A stretch of DNA of 64,000 nucleotides, from NCBI RefSeq assembly GCF_026914185.1, contig NC_070571.1, positions 4,092,001-4,156,000 on the forward strand. Direction: 5' to 3'. Within the stretch, counting starts at the first letter, position 1; every line of letters starts with the position of its first letter. The notes beneath the pieces were generated by a model. That model was not told where the DNA came from. It saw only the letters and a program-made list of their open reading frames with translations, and did not search any database. Positions 45,445 to 56,829 of the stretch are shown here, piece after piece. This DNA comes from Puccinia triticina (taxonomy: Eukaryota > Basidiomycota > Pucciniomycetes > Pucciniales > Pucciniaceae). The translations under genes and the position numbers were made by a program.

Positions 45445-45449
45445 TGGTT

Positions 45450-46315
45450 AAGAGAATGAAATATGTACAAGGCGAAGAGCAGCACCCAAACAGGAGAGGA
45501 CCAAGAGCGGTCAACAGACAAGGAACAGGTGGCAGGAGCCATTTAGCCAGAAAGGAGATCCGAGGCGGCTTCCATAGCCGGGAGATGGGAGTCTTTGCAG
45601 TCTTCAAGACTTTCATTTTGATCCTCAACTCGCCCAATGTATCCAAGTCTCCTTGCTTACAAACGGGGGTCATCTCTGATCATGAACCGCTGTCCCAACA
45701 CTTTGCTCAACTGACAATGAGAACATCCAGCGGATGTTCTCATCGTCAGTTGATTATCTCCAAAAAAAATACACACATTTTTCCTTTCTTTTGAGTATGT
45801 CACTGAGATACTCGAAACACGCAGTGGCCTGTACAAGGAGATTCGAGAATTCAAGGAAGATGCCGAGAAGGTCGCAGTGAAGATTGCTGATGATAGGCTT
45901 TGTGAATGAATCAAGAAGTTTGTCGAAGCGCCTCGAGAGATCCAGGAACTTTGCGAAGAGGATGCCAGTCAGTAGCCAATCTTCCGCGCGCTGATCATCT
46001 TGCTTGTACTCACTTCTCCCATCTTCGCTGTCCTTAGAAAGTGAAAATGTCAATCTGATGGCGGTCATCTTGAGATCCCCCAAGGGCCCTAAGCTCGACA
46101 AGGTAGCCTACCAACGTATCCAACAAGCCTCTCAAGCCTATGAACGATACAAGACCTACTGTGACGGACTGGATGACCCAGCGTTGGATGAAGGTCCTGA
46201 TAACGATGATGCCTGGCTGTTCGAAGATCTGAATGTCTACATGAAGCTGCTCAGAAGGTGTAGAGATAAAGAACAGCTGGTTGAGCTGATCTTTGAGGTC
46301 AGTCTCCTCTAATTT
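45450..46315 (+). other. Possible exons of an uncharacterised gene
   Basis: Plus-strand pieces look protein-like: YVTEILETRSGLYKEIREF with EDAEKVAVKIADDRLCE (about 45796-45908), IKKFVEAPREIQELCEEDA after an in-frame TGA, and LRSPKGPKLDKVAYQRIQQA with YKTYCDGLDDPALDEG and FEDLNVYMKLLRR (46070-46310). They suggest a helical protein with introns, similar in style to other lineage-specific genes here. A 39-bp hairpin at 45711-45749 lies in the first part. Exon joins are not established. Confidence 0.35.
45711..45749. repeat. 39-bp hairpin
   Basis: CTGACAATGAGAACATCC, loop AGC, GGATGTTCTCATCGTCAG: 18-bp arms with one mismatch. Confidence 0.9.
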
Positions 46316-47295
46316 GGTCGAGCTTATCTTCGAGGTCAGTCTCCTCTAATTGGCGTCCTCGGCTGCTCCGACCTGTCAGCGGTTTTTGTGCGGTGACGAG
46401 TGAGGGTTTGGCGAGCTCGGGGGTAGAAGGAGTGGCCTCGGGATGGTCCAGCCACACCAGTGTTTGTCCGCCGGCCTACAAAAATACATAGCCAAGAAAA
46501 AATCAGAACACGACAACAAGGTATCAGGCCCAATATCAGAGGGGGCGTAGGTACCTGGAGCCAAGAGACTGACCTCGGTCACCTGACACTGTCAACGTAG
46601 ACTTGGACCTGTTTGAGAGCAGTGGTTTCGGAGGTGGACGAGTCTCTTTGTTTCCGGTAGCGGCAAAGAATTTTTTTAGCCATTGATTGGCTTGTTATTG
46701 GGGTGTATGGGAGAGGGATGGGATAAATCCTCAAGGTCATGGCTTCTGGCTGACGTGTTCAATGTAATCTCACCAGCTCACAGAGATCGGCTAAAGCAGA
46801 ATGTGCTGAGAGAAAATTAGCGGATGGAGGGAACGGTGAGGGGGGCGGGACTCCAAACAACAAACTTACAAATGGGGGGCATCCTACGGAACCGAGGCGT
46901 TGAGGCATGTAAAATTGTTGTTTGACCTTGCGGTGATAAATTTTTCCAGCGGAATAAAACAAGCCTTGTATTCTGTACCGCGTAAAAATACAGTTTCAAG
47001 TTCAAATATTGAAAATACATAGGTGTTATTACAAAGTTTGTAAAACATACTTTGTAATAATAAGCAATACCCCTGTACACAGTATTTTTCCACCGCATGT
47101 TTCACAATGAATTATTTACATGGGCTAAGAAAATTCCAAATCCCTTGGAAAAATCTGTTTTGTCCTGTGCATGTAATAAAATTACAAAGGACCACTTTTA
47201 CAAGGGTTATGCCTTGTAAAATAAGTCTTGTAAAACTCACGCACCTGGAATAATATCATGTGATGATTCTTGGTTTTTGGGGTTTTAAACCCTGC

Positions 47296-47321
47296 AGCGG
47301 CGCAGCCGCCTTGGCCTCTAG
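47296..47321 (+). mobile_element. Helitron 3' terminus (isolated)
   Basis: GCGGC-GCA-GCCGC at 47297-47309 is followed by CTTGGCCT and CTAG at 47318-47321, then host T. It matches the design of the proven Helitron end at 28672-28699 (GGCGGCGTAGCCGCC...CTCTAG). The upstream 5' end was not found. Confidence 0.55.
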
Positions 47322-48390
47322 TACTATCAAAAATGATAACTCTGGTTTCTGAAGGAGAAATTTGATGAGAATTTTATCAAAACCAAGATATGTCCCTGGT
47401 TCTCATTTCTATATGTTTTGAATAGGTTTGACTTGTAAATTCCATGATATAATATTGGATCTTCTGTGGTATGGTGTTTATATTACTAATAATTATAATT
47501 CTGGATTCCAACATGAGTCGTTGTCACCAGTTTTTGCCATCTGTGTGTGCTAGTGCACATCTGGTAATTCACAGCTAATGAAGAACAGGTTAGCTGTTAG
47601 TATAATTAAATTTTATGTTAGTATAGCAGGCTTCCAGTTCAATATTGGAAATATATAGTATTTACTGTTAAGAATCATAATTTGGGTTTATGAAAGTGTA
47701 AATTTGTGAAAGTGCTTTGGAAATTTACATATCTTGAAATAATTGTGTTTCTTTTCAGAGTGTTCAGATTATTAAAGTTGAGGCCTCTGGTGTTCAGGCC
47801 ATATTTATCATCACTTTGGCAAACATCATTGCTTCCCCTTGTATTCAAATTTATTCTTACATCACTCATAATGCAAATTCATTCCTTTCTGGCTAATAGT
47901 GTGCAAAAATACATGGCCAGACCATTACATCCCAATATTTATTTTGAGTTGATTGCATTCAAGGGAAACATAAACTAAATAACGTGGATTTGTGCATAAC
48001 ATTAATCCAATTTGATAGGCAGACAGTTTTACCATAAGGGAAATGGTGACAGAGCAACTTGGATATTTATTTGACTTTGAAGGATGTATATTTGGTAATA
48101 ATAGTAGGTTGAAAAAATAGAATTGTATTGGAAAGTACTTATTTTGAATAAGGCAGATTGCAAACCTTGGAATGAAGCATCTCCAAGTCAAGCATTTGTC
48201 TATGTATCTGCAGTTGTTGGTAGTTCAGCCTTTGATGGAAAAGCTGATGTCAATCAATGAATTGCAATTTCAAGTTTGTTATTGGCCTAGTTTAATGTTC
48301 ATTATATAAGTTTAACATTGTTGACATTGTTTCTCTACACGAGGGAAGGTGAACTACTTTCCACACAGAGAAATCAAAACAAAACTTCTT
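47322..48390. other. AT-rich spacer without recognised gene
   Basis: No conserved open frame, terminal repeat or RNA gene was seen. Confidence 0.4.
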
Positions 48391-50100
48391 TTACTCATTG
48401 TCATCTTCGCCATACACTTCTTCATCATCTCCTTTGTCTTCGGTGTTTCCTGCTTGATCCTCACCATCATTTCCATCCTCCTCTTCCTCATTGATTTTAG
48501 AGGCTTTGCGCTTCTTTCCGCCAGTTCATTTGGGAGGTGTGTCGAATCGATGTTTTGCTAAAGTTATCCAGTTGTTTTTTAGGCCACGCAGGACCAACCA
48601 GGTCACCTTGATAGGCATATTCTTGATTGGAACATTAAGAAGATGTTCTGATGTGAGGCCAACAGTGTTTTCTTTCACAACAAGTTTGCGGTCAAAGTTG
48701 GCAAGTTGAAAAGCGGTATCGGTTCCTGGCCAACCGCGTGTATCTTTCTTCTTGCTGCTAGTCTGAACCTCCTCTAAAGAAAAGAATGAAACACTTAATC
48801 AAACAGACTTTGGAAGTCTTAACAATCTGTTCGTAAGAGAACACTTACCGTATATTTCACGGAGCTTGCAACAGATGTATTTGTGGTTGAGCGCTAAGCT
48901 ACCTAAATCATGCCAGTAAATGATCAAAATGGGTCCTGAGACGTTAAACAGAGTTAAAAGAAAATTCAGAGCATAAAACAGACCCTGGCAAACATCCTGA
49001 TTCTCAAAAGCCAACCGGTTGAGTTTTGTTTTCTTGCTTCGGGGCTGACTGGCAACCTGAAGAGCCGATCCAGAAGCAAGAGGCCTAGCAAGTTTCTTCT
49101 GTTTCTTTTTCATATTCTTCTTCTGTCCAGCTGTCCAGATCGCAAACTCACGCATTTGATCACCTTCATCAATAAGACCTTTCAGAAAATCGTCACCGTT
49201 TATGCTTCCGCCTTGGAAGAAAAACGGATTCTGATGATCTTGCCCAGCAAGGACGAGGAATCCCTCCATACCAAACAAGTCGCTGAACTCCTTCAGCTAA
49301 TCAGAGGAAAAAGCATTGATTTTGAGTTTTTCTCAAGGATAGATGCTGAATTGAGACTCACTTGCTGCTGGACCCCTTCGGCCCAAGACCTAGTCTCCGC
49401 TCGAAGTTTCTCACTTGATTTGAATATCTTATTGAAAATCCCTCGCTCGGCGGCGTCTGAAGTGTTGGTCGCATCTGCTTGGCTGTTGGTTTCTCGGCTC
49501 TCTTTTGGGTTGTTTGTGCTTGTAGCCTGCTTGTACAACTTGGAGACTTCTTTGTTCCGCTGGCCAATATTATTCTCGGCTGGAAAAGATGCAAAACCCA
49601 GTCTATGTGAACTGAAAAACAGAAAATCATGGAAGTATTGGATTGTGCTTACTGTTGTGTAAAGCCTCCTGCGCATCTGGGTCGTTTTTCCGGAAACTAT
49701 CCCAACAGCTTTCCTGTTGACGGGTGCGGCGCTGACCAAGGTACTTGGTTAATAATGCGGACGGCCGGCTGTACTTGAGCGAAAGCAAATGCTGTTTTTT
49801 CTGATATTCGAAGTAGAGATTTTCGGCCTCGGTTTTGATTGCTTGGTTGAGTTTTTTGTACTTTATGTGAGTGTGTTGGAGTTCGCGGAGCTCTCGCAAG
49901 GTTTTCTTTTTGTATTTTTCCATTTCTTTGTCGGGTGTCAAGGCCTCCTGAGTTTTTGTAACAGCTGGGTTGTTCAACGCGGAGCCAATAGTAGCTGGAC
50001 TGATTGGGGGGGACTGAAGCGAAGGGCGAAGAGATGGGTCAACAAAGTCGTCAGAATTATCCGGCAGCGCAGTCGAGAGTGTTTTTTGGGGAGCGTTCAT
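48391..50100 (-). pseudogene. Lineage-specific coiled-coil protein gene with one premature TGA
   Basis: Four exons join in phase on the minus strand: 50100-49653, 49579-49362, 49296-48849 and 48773-48391; introns of 73, 65 and 75 bp have GT...AG borders. The start MNAPQKTLSTALPDN is followed by a coiled coil (EKYKKKTLRELRELQHTHI). Exon 3 has LKEFSDLFGMEGFLVLAGQD, a basic KKNMKKKQKK string that could be a nuclear signal, and LNRLAFENQDVCQGLFYALN, LIIYWHDLGSLALNH. Exon 4 has VTWLVLRGLKNNWITLAKHRF, then TGA at 48529-48531 where Trp is likely, then GGKKRKASK and an acidic tail ending EDDNE. The order of domains suggests a nuclear protein. Function is unknown. Translation might also start upstream near 50169. 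Confidence 0.65.
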
Positions 50101-51300
50101 GGTAGGGTTGGGTGGGATTTGAGAGGGCCTGGATGTTATACGCGCAAGGAAGGGATGATTTGATTCCATTTTTGAGCCTAGTTGATGATCCTGAATGATG
50201 AGCCGTACGAGAAGTTACGACGTGATCTTGAGTGATGACTTTGCTTTTTTTGCGGAGAGAGGTTTGGAGCTCAGGCGCCAGGTTTGGAGTGTAGGCGCGG
50301 TGTGGGGTGACAGGTGGACGATGGACTGGTAAAAGTCGCGCGGGATTGAAGCGGGTTTCAGAGCAAGCAGGATTCAAGACATTTTGCGGGGATACTCAGC
50401 CCACGACTGGGTTCGCGTGCACGCGCGAGCCCAGTCTAACACTGGCTGTTCGGAGGTTACATAGGTCGAGGGGAGCTGGTGGCGCGCACGGAGGGGGGCC
50501 CAACGTCACGTGACGTCGAGTCAACGGAAATTCCCGTGCGCAACGAGTTTCCCTCCGTGCGCGAAGTAAACCCGAAAATATATTCTTCTTCCATTTTTTA
50601 CCTTTGTCACTGCTCCTCTGGGTATGTAGCAGAAATGGCTACTCATTTCTGGGAGTATTTCTTCACGCCCGCGGCAAAGAAAACGTACGCACAAAATTTG
50701 TATGAATTCTTTGAAAAAGCTCTGCACCTACACACAAAACGTGTATGAATGGGCTCCAAAAATGTATGAATTTTTCAAAAATCTTGGAATTTAGGTTACT
50801 GTGTTCCATAGGGGCTTTCCAGGGTCCTGTCACCGCTGGTTTCACAGCACCAATGCCATATCAACAACGCCACCAACACCGCCATGGAACAAATACATAC
50901 AAAAAAATGCCGCCACCACCAATATCCAAGTAACAACCTGTAACAACGCTTAGCAATGATGGGACATTGACACTGTTTTCAGCCCCCTGCCCTGTAGTAT
51001 TACAAATCCAGTGCAGCGAACCTGGGAGGAGTGCCTTTTGCAGGAGTAATGCGTTGAAGTACGGCATGGGCGGACACGCCTACCAATGTGCCGCGGCTGC
51101 CAACCGGACCGGTCACGCGATCCTCCACACTGCTTATGGCCAATCCCTCCGCCACGATGCTGGCAACTGCGTAGGTGTGACTGAACAGGACACTCTTTGA
51201 CTTCCCCAGGTAAGTATTACATCTGTTAACTTTTTCTGTGAAGTTGCAAGGCTCATCATACTGTTTTTTGTTTCTTTCAACTTCTTTCATTTTTTTTTAG
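50101..51300. other. Spacer, possible 5' part of the recombinase gene
   Basis: 50535-50585 contains GTGCGCAACGAGTTTCCC and GTGCGCGAAGTAAAC, a diverged relative of about 11090-11140. CTTTCATTTTTTTTTAG at 51286-51300 looks like a 3' splice site. No clear exon is recognised upstream. Confidence 0.35.
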
Positions 51301-51546
51301 ATGCCACACTTTTCTGTGGGGGGAGGAGACGGGTTGCTGTCTGTGGGGGGAGGAGACGGGTTGCTGATATGCTTCAAGTTCTTTGATGCACTGCATGGAT
51401 TATCCCCTCGGACATGCTTGTTCGACAAGAGCTCGGACAGGCATGTCCGACCAGTTGCCGGACATGGCCGTCCAATGGGTGGTCGAGCCCACCCGTCGGA
51501 TCCCCCCGTTTGAGCAGAAGTCGGACATTTCTGCTCGACGGGTCTG

Positions 51547-52380
51547 GTGGTGCTCCTTTGGTCCTCCGCATGGTTAGATGCGGCCAAACCGCCCTGTCCA
51601 TCCAAGAAAGCAATACAGCTTCACCACCTCCTCTATCTGGCCAAGTGCATGAAGGACGGCCCCCCCAAATCCAGGGCAATATTTGATATGGCGGTGGTGG
51701 CGTTCTGGGGGATGGCCCGACTAGCTGAGCTGACCTTCTCAAATGCGACAGGACAACCTGAGCCATCTTCAACCGTTTTAGTCAAGGACACCATTGTTTA
51801 GGGACGTTTCATAACCCTTGATTCTAACCTGGTCTCATTGCCTCTCCGAGGAGCAGAGACCGCCAAGCCCGGAGAGCCCCAACTACTCCATTTAAAACGG
51901 CTGGGGGGGCTCCTCTGCCCAGTAGCAGCCATCCTGCGTTGCGACAAGCCGCTCCAGGTTCAGACAGGGTACTCTTCAGTTACCAACACGGCCCCAACTA
52001 ATTCAACTTGACCCGCGCCGACGCGGTCCAACTCATCCAGCAGCTCCTGTTTGGTGGTGGGTACACTGGCATATCAGGCTATTCCTTCCGGGTCGGAGGC
52101 GCTTCCCTGCGGAACGCTTTAGGGGTACCGGTAGATCAGATCTGTCACTTAGGACGCTGAAAATCAGATTGCTACAATCTGTATATCAGACACTACTCCC
52201 CATCAGAGAAAGCTGCCGCATTAGGAATATTACATATTGTGTTTTTCAAGAAGCTTGGACACATTCACAAAGTTTTATTTGGGGTAGATCCTGGCAGATC
52301 CCATATCTTTCATGTTTACTCCACGCTTAGTCTTGACAGGTGTCAGATGGGGCCCAAGCCTAAATCTAATCCCTGAGCCA
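51547..52380 (+). pseudogene. Tyrosine recombinase (Crypton-type) remnant
   Basis: After HHLLYLAKCMKDGPPKSRAI comes FDMAVVAFWGMARLAELTFS, which contains the first catalytic Arg of the family. The frame continues past a TAG at 51799 with ETAKPGEPQLLHL and LCPVAAILR. A frameshift near 51970 leads to LTRADAVQLIQQLLFGGGYT, GISGYSFRVGGASLRNALGV, DQICHLGR, a TGA where Trp is expected, and KSDCYNLYIRHYSPSEKAA. The HxxR motif reads YSFR instead of HSFR, and LYI carries the likely nucleophilic Tyr. The FWG-RLAEL plus SFRVGGAS plus LGR pattern is that of eukaryotic Crypton-like recombinases. At least three lesions make it inactive. Confidence 0.75.
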
Positions 52381-52670
52381 TCATTCTCCAGATGATGGTC
52401 AGGGAGTAGAATTTTGGAAAAACAAAGCTCATATTTGGAACCGGAGAGGCTTTTTTCCCCTCCCTGCCCCTCATCATGTAGCTAGGCTGCTGCCCTCTGC
52501 CTGAACGGAGGGACCGACCGAGCTCAGGACTGTTACACACACTACAATCAAATGATGGCTGTGGGATATTTAAGCGCGGAGTCTATCTGGAAGCTGAAAA
52601 TAAATCCATAACATGAAATAAAAAATTCCTGAAATTGTCCAAGCTTCTTGAAAAACACAATAAGAACCTT
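52230..52670. repeat. Inverted repeat arms
   Basis: TATTGTGTTTTTCAAGAAGC with TTGGAC at 52236-52262 is matched in inverse at about 52637-52663 (GTCCAAGCTTCTTGAAAAAC). The 370-bp interior has no gene. It may be the ends of a small element or of the recombinase-bearing unit. Confidence 0.6.
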
Positions 52671-53089
52671 GTATTGTGATGTGGGTCTTATTCAGTTACT
52701 TGACGCGTGTGCAACAACAATGCTTGCTTCTTAGAGGTTTGGGTCTACCTAATGTCTCAGGCTCTCAGAAGCCAAGTTCTAGGGGCTCACATTTGGCTCT
52801 CCTAAGAAACCTCCTCCTAATAACGCTCAAGAGCTGTCTTGCGGAGGAGACCCCTCTCGGCGCCCTGAGCGCCCATTGCACACAGGCACGCTGAACAAGC
52901 CTTACGGCCTTCATCAGTCGAAAGGAGGGGCTCTTCACGCAGTCGACCCACACATTGGGAGACCTGGAACCCTCTATGAGATCAGACGGTTTGGGCCTCC
53001 CTAGAAGGGGACGGGCAAGGAAGAATCCTATGGCGCACTCCCTTTGAAAAATGTACAGCTAAAAAAAGGCAAACAAAACTTACATGGAC
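52671..53089. other. Spacer without recognised gene
   Basis: No supported open frame or repeat. Confidence 0.4.
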
Positions 53090-53690
53090 AAGATTTAAAC
53101 TATAAGTTAACAAGATGTAAATAAACCACAAGTTGACAAGATATAAACCACAAGTTTAGAGCATGTAAACCACAAGTTTACAAGATGTAAACCACAAGTT
53201 TACAAGATGTAAACCACAATTTTACAAGATGTAAACCACAAGTTTACAAGATGTAAACCACAAGTTTACAAGATGTAAACCACAAGTTTACAAGATGTAA
53301 ACCACAATTTTACAAGATGTAAACCACAAGTTTACAAGATGTAAACCACAAGTTTACAAGATGTAAACCACACTTTACAGCATGTAAACTACAGTTTACA
53401 AGATGTAAACCACACTTTACAGCATGTAAACTACAGTTTACAAGATGTAAACCACACTTTACAGCATGTAAACTACAGTTTACAAGATGTAAACCACACT
53501 TTACAGCATGTAAACTACAGTTTACAAGATGTAAACCACACTTTAAAGCATGTAAACTACAGTTTACAAGATGTAAACCACACTTTACAGCATGTAAACT
53601 ACAGTTTACAAGATGTAAACCACACTTTACAGCATGCAAACTACAGTTTACAAGATGTAAACCACAAGTTTACAAGAAAACCACACTGAA
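53090..53690. repeat. Satellite of GATGTAAACCACAAGTTTACA units
   Basis: The left part is a 21-bp unit (CAAGATGTAAACCACAAGTTT). The right part is a higher-order unit of about 42 bp (CACTTTACAGCATGTAAACT, ACAGTTTACAAGATGTAAAC). As 42 is a multiple of three, the minus strand has a periodic 109-residue frame (HAVKCGLHLVNCSL cycles), not considered a gene. Confidence 0.95.
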
Positions 53691-54015
53691 GTCTGTGGAT
53701 CCTCCAGCTGCATAAGGGAACCTGACTTCGAATTCAAAGCTGGATGACATAATCACACATGTACATGTGGTTTGGAGCGCTCAGGTGCGACTACACGGCG
53801 CCGCTGCGCATGCGTGTCACAAACCACAAACTCTATGAAGGAGCAGAGATATTGGAAAGTGATCAGTGAAAACTAGGGTCAAAATTGCATCAGAAATCAG
53901 GATTTGAAGTCAAAACAACCTTATGTCTTAAGGTTAAAAAGATATAAACATATTTAGGTACAAAATGGAGATAAAAGGCAGTTTTAGGTCAACTGTGTTG
54001 ACTCTAAGGCTGACA
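53691..54015. repeat. Relative of the solo LTR at 21675, 3' part
   Basis: From GAAGTCTGTGGATCCTCCAG to GACTCTAAGGCTGACA the order of blocks follows 22186-22521: TGTACATGTGGTTTGG, CTGCGCATGCGTG, TGAAGTCAAAACAA and GTTGACTCTAAGGCTGACA. The 5' part is missing; the satellite abuts it directly. Confidence 0.7.
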
Positions 54016-54110
54016 TCAAGAGGAATCAACCTACTTGATCACCAGTCAGACTGGTCATCAAGTAGAGAGGGATCAAACCTCTCAATAACCAGTCAGATTG
54101 GTCATGGGTT
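54016..54110. repeat. Palindromic minisatellite, locus 5 (short)
   Basis: TACTTGATCACCAGTCAGAC, TGGTCATCAAGTAGAGAG and CTCTCAATAACCAGTCAG repeat the TTGAT-ACC facing GGT-ATCAA pattern. Confidence 0.5.
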
Positions 54111-54579
54111 CAAATCTAATTTGAGGCAACAAGAACAATACCTGCATATGTACCAGTACATACATAGGTATTGTTCTCGCTTGGATGCTGGTGAGGTGGC
54201 CCGTGGTGGCAGGGTCAACCCGAGATTCTCGGCAGCCAAACAGTCCTGGATCAGGATCTCAATGTCAAAGATCCAGATTCCAGGCATGTTTGGCTGCCCA
54301 GCTGTCATTGGCCAAGATCAGAATCTGCCCATGGGAAGATTCTGATCTTGCAAGTTTGAGATTTTGGCCCCTGCGTGGCCTAACAGGCCCTAAATGAGCC
54401 CAACTTGCTTGATTTTGTTGATTGACTGGAGGGGAGAGCTTTGAGTGGATGCTTGTATAATGTATTGAACATATCTTGTGTCAGCCAAAGGGCTTCATCA
54501 ATCCAATTCTTTTCCCAGCCAGCAATCTCAAAGTACTGGTCTTTGGAGGATGGGTGGAGTACTGGTCAAAAGGTAAGCA

Positions 54580-55445
54580 GATAGGTTTTGGTTAGCATAT
54601 TCAGATGGGATTGAGACAAAAGGAAGACAAACCCATGGCAATGTGATACAAAGGCAAGCAGTCAGTAAGCATATAATATTAATTGGTAAGCTGCAGGCCA
54701 AGTTGGCACACGTTTTGGAGTACGGGTGGGTATTTTTTGCCGTCTCCCTTGATCACATTTGAAAGATGTTTGGTTATCTTTTCTATGAAGACAATGATAT
54801 GTGTCAGTCAAGAAGATCCAGACACAGAAATTTGGAGTGTTTGCTTGTAGAATATCTGCAAGATGGCCACGAGGTCGTGTGCCAAGTGTATATCAACCTT
54901 GCCAATGTTATAGCCTTGAGGCATCCCAAATTTGTGGTCCTTTTGCCAGATGAAGCTTCCCCGCAGATTATAATCAGCTTTTGTGATGAATTCATCAGGG
55001 ATGTGATCTGTTACCCACATTGCTTTCTCACATTGGATTATTCCTTCAAGCTGAGCAAAGGTGGAGTTCAATCTTGTTCGGATGTCTCTTGGAATGCTGT
55101 GAGGTGTCAAGCAATCCATTTCTGCACACAGTTTGATGAAATTGGCCTTCAAATTTGGTGATTTGCGCAGCTTCCAAGCTATGGCACGGAACTAGAAAGA
55201 AGTGAGGTGAGTTTGCAGAACTTGCTCTTGCTTGGACGTGAATCATTTACCATTTTTTAAGCTTCTTTTGCATGATGCCGAAGTGTAGAGGGTTTTATCT
55301 TCATCCTCATCACTCAAATCCTCAATGTTGGCCATAGATAAATCAGAATATAACCCATTGTTGCGGTTCAATTCTTCCAAATCTCCACTGTCAGCAGAGT
55401 CTCCTTTGGCAGCATCATCTTCCCCACAGATGGTGGCAGCAGTCT
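54580..55445 (-). pseudogene. hAT transposase fragment
   Basis: On the minus strand an acidic block (about 55440-55250) ends DEDEDKTLYTSASCKRS. A GTAAAT...TTTCTAG intron of about 60 bp (near 55190-55248) joins to FRAIAWKLRKSPNLKANFIKL. Then LTPHSIPRDIRTRLNSTFAQ, a TGA, LTHIIVFIEKITKHLSNVIK, YPPVLQNVCQLGLQLTN, a TAA, and YYMLTDCLPLYHIAM. This is the order found in the central to C-terminal part of hAT transposases. The N-terminal part is cut where the Gypsy LTR appears to begin (near 55446). The catalytic region and dimerisation tail are incomplete. Confidence 0.78.
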
Positions 55446-55446
55446 G

Positions 55447-56104
55447 CTAGTAAAGACAGCGCAGACAGCGACAAGTTATGGGCCACTGTGAGCAAGAGCG
55501 GCCCGCAACCAAGCAATTCATCCAAATAGCGAGCGCACTCATGTAGCACCCTTGAGTGAGACAGCCAGACTCGGGTGTCGACTTCGAGTGAGTGAGGGAG
55601 CAACACCTGGGTATTTTCTAATAAGATTCCCAGGTGGATAGATCAAAGATTACCGATGTGCATCGGACCACAGGTTAGCCCAGCACGACTGGGGTATAAG
55701 TACTAGGGATTGTTCCTACCAGGAACAACCCCCAGATGAGTTACCACACCCGCTTTCATTGTTGCATTCGACTACGCACACCAAACACAACAATTGGGGT
55801 TTCTGACCCATCTCTTTCTCACTTCCATCCTTTCCGCTCTTGACCCGACTCCCAGTTCCACTAGGTAAGTCCTTTTCCCTTTTTTCTCTTTCCTGTCCTA
55901 GACAGGACCAAAATCTTTGAGTCCCTTGGACTTTGGTTGTATACGCTCAACCGGCCTCTCCAGACGGAGGCGCGGCTTTTCCTCCTTGTGCTGCAGCCAA
56001 GTCGAGCTCCGACTGACGTCGTGACAGCTGAGATCAGCTGAAACCTTAGATCATAACTAAGGTTTATATTCAGGGCGCGGCCACGATAGAGACCCGCCCT
56101 GACA
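55447..56104 (+). repeat. Putative 5' LTR of the Gypsy element
   Basis: The right end is CGCCCTGACA at 56104, immediately followed by TT and a primer-site-like TGGGGGCCTCATTGGG (56107-56122). The left end is placed near 55447 because the hAT sequence stops there and TGCTAG begins; this is approximate. A hairpin AACCTTAG-ATCATAA-CTAAGGTT lies at 56042-56064. The expected 3' LTR copy is not in the window. Confidence 0.5.
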
Positions 56105-56327
56105 TTTGGGGGCCTCATTGGGAAACTTTCTTTTCCTAAAGCCTTTTTTGATTGTCCACTTACCTAAGTGTGATTATTTTGTTAGATACTGTTTTTTCGT
56201 TCAAACACGACTTGGTCCTCACAAACGTTCTACCTCAGTAACTTCCTACCAGTTCGACAGTAGTAAGTCCTCAAACTAGACCCTGGGTTCTACAGAGTGT
56301 ACAACGTATGGCTGAAGCCTTCTACTA

Positions 56328-56819
56328 GTGGCATCCCAACAAACTTCACTCCACAGTTTTTTTCAATCCAACAGACCCAGGCCCAAAACTGTTAACAGTG
56401 AAAACGCTAACAGAAACGGGAATCCTGTTAATCAAAACTCTACCCCACCGGTCAGCTCTAACGGAGTCGCCAAATTGTTTGATCATTTATTCAGACAGAC
56501 CGGTAATACCGTGGATCCCCCGGCAACTGAGACTAATCATTGAGATCCTGCTATAGCCCCAGCAACAGCTCCGGCCACCAATCCTATTGATCCTGCGCTC
56601 TCGACTACAACTAGCCGCCCTGCTCACCCAGTGGTTACAAGGTTGATTAACAATATCCGATCCTGCAAGACCTCCTTAGCTAGAGGCTCCACCGCCGAAG
56701 TCAAAAGACGGCTTACTCTTGGCGACCCTATCCGGCTCAATAGCACGGTACAAAGAGCTTCACCAGATAGCGGCGAGTCCATAATAGTCGTTACGGAACC
56801 AACCGGTTATTCATCCTAA
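56328..56819 (+). pseudogene. Small ORF upstream of gag in the Gypsy element
   Basis: A frame starting MASQQTSLHSFFQSNRPR continues through TGA at 56541-56543 to 56819. The sequence is Asn/Pro/Thr-rich, then IRSCKTSLARGSTAEVKRRL. No domain is recognised. It may be the start of the gag precursor that has since shifted frame, since gag begins 11 bp after it ends. Confidence 0.5.
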
Positions 56820-56829
56820 ACCTCCCAAC

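Noticed and set aside
53310..53639. 109-residue cysteine-rich repeat protein on the minus strand
   Set aside because: It follows from a 42-bp satellite whose period is divisible by three; there is no promoter or conserved context.
54766..55161. 131-residue plus-strand frame
   Set aside because: It is the antisense of the hAT transposase fragment, whose motifs are recognisable on the minus strand.
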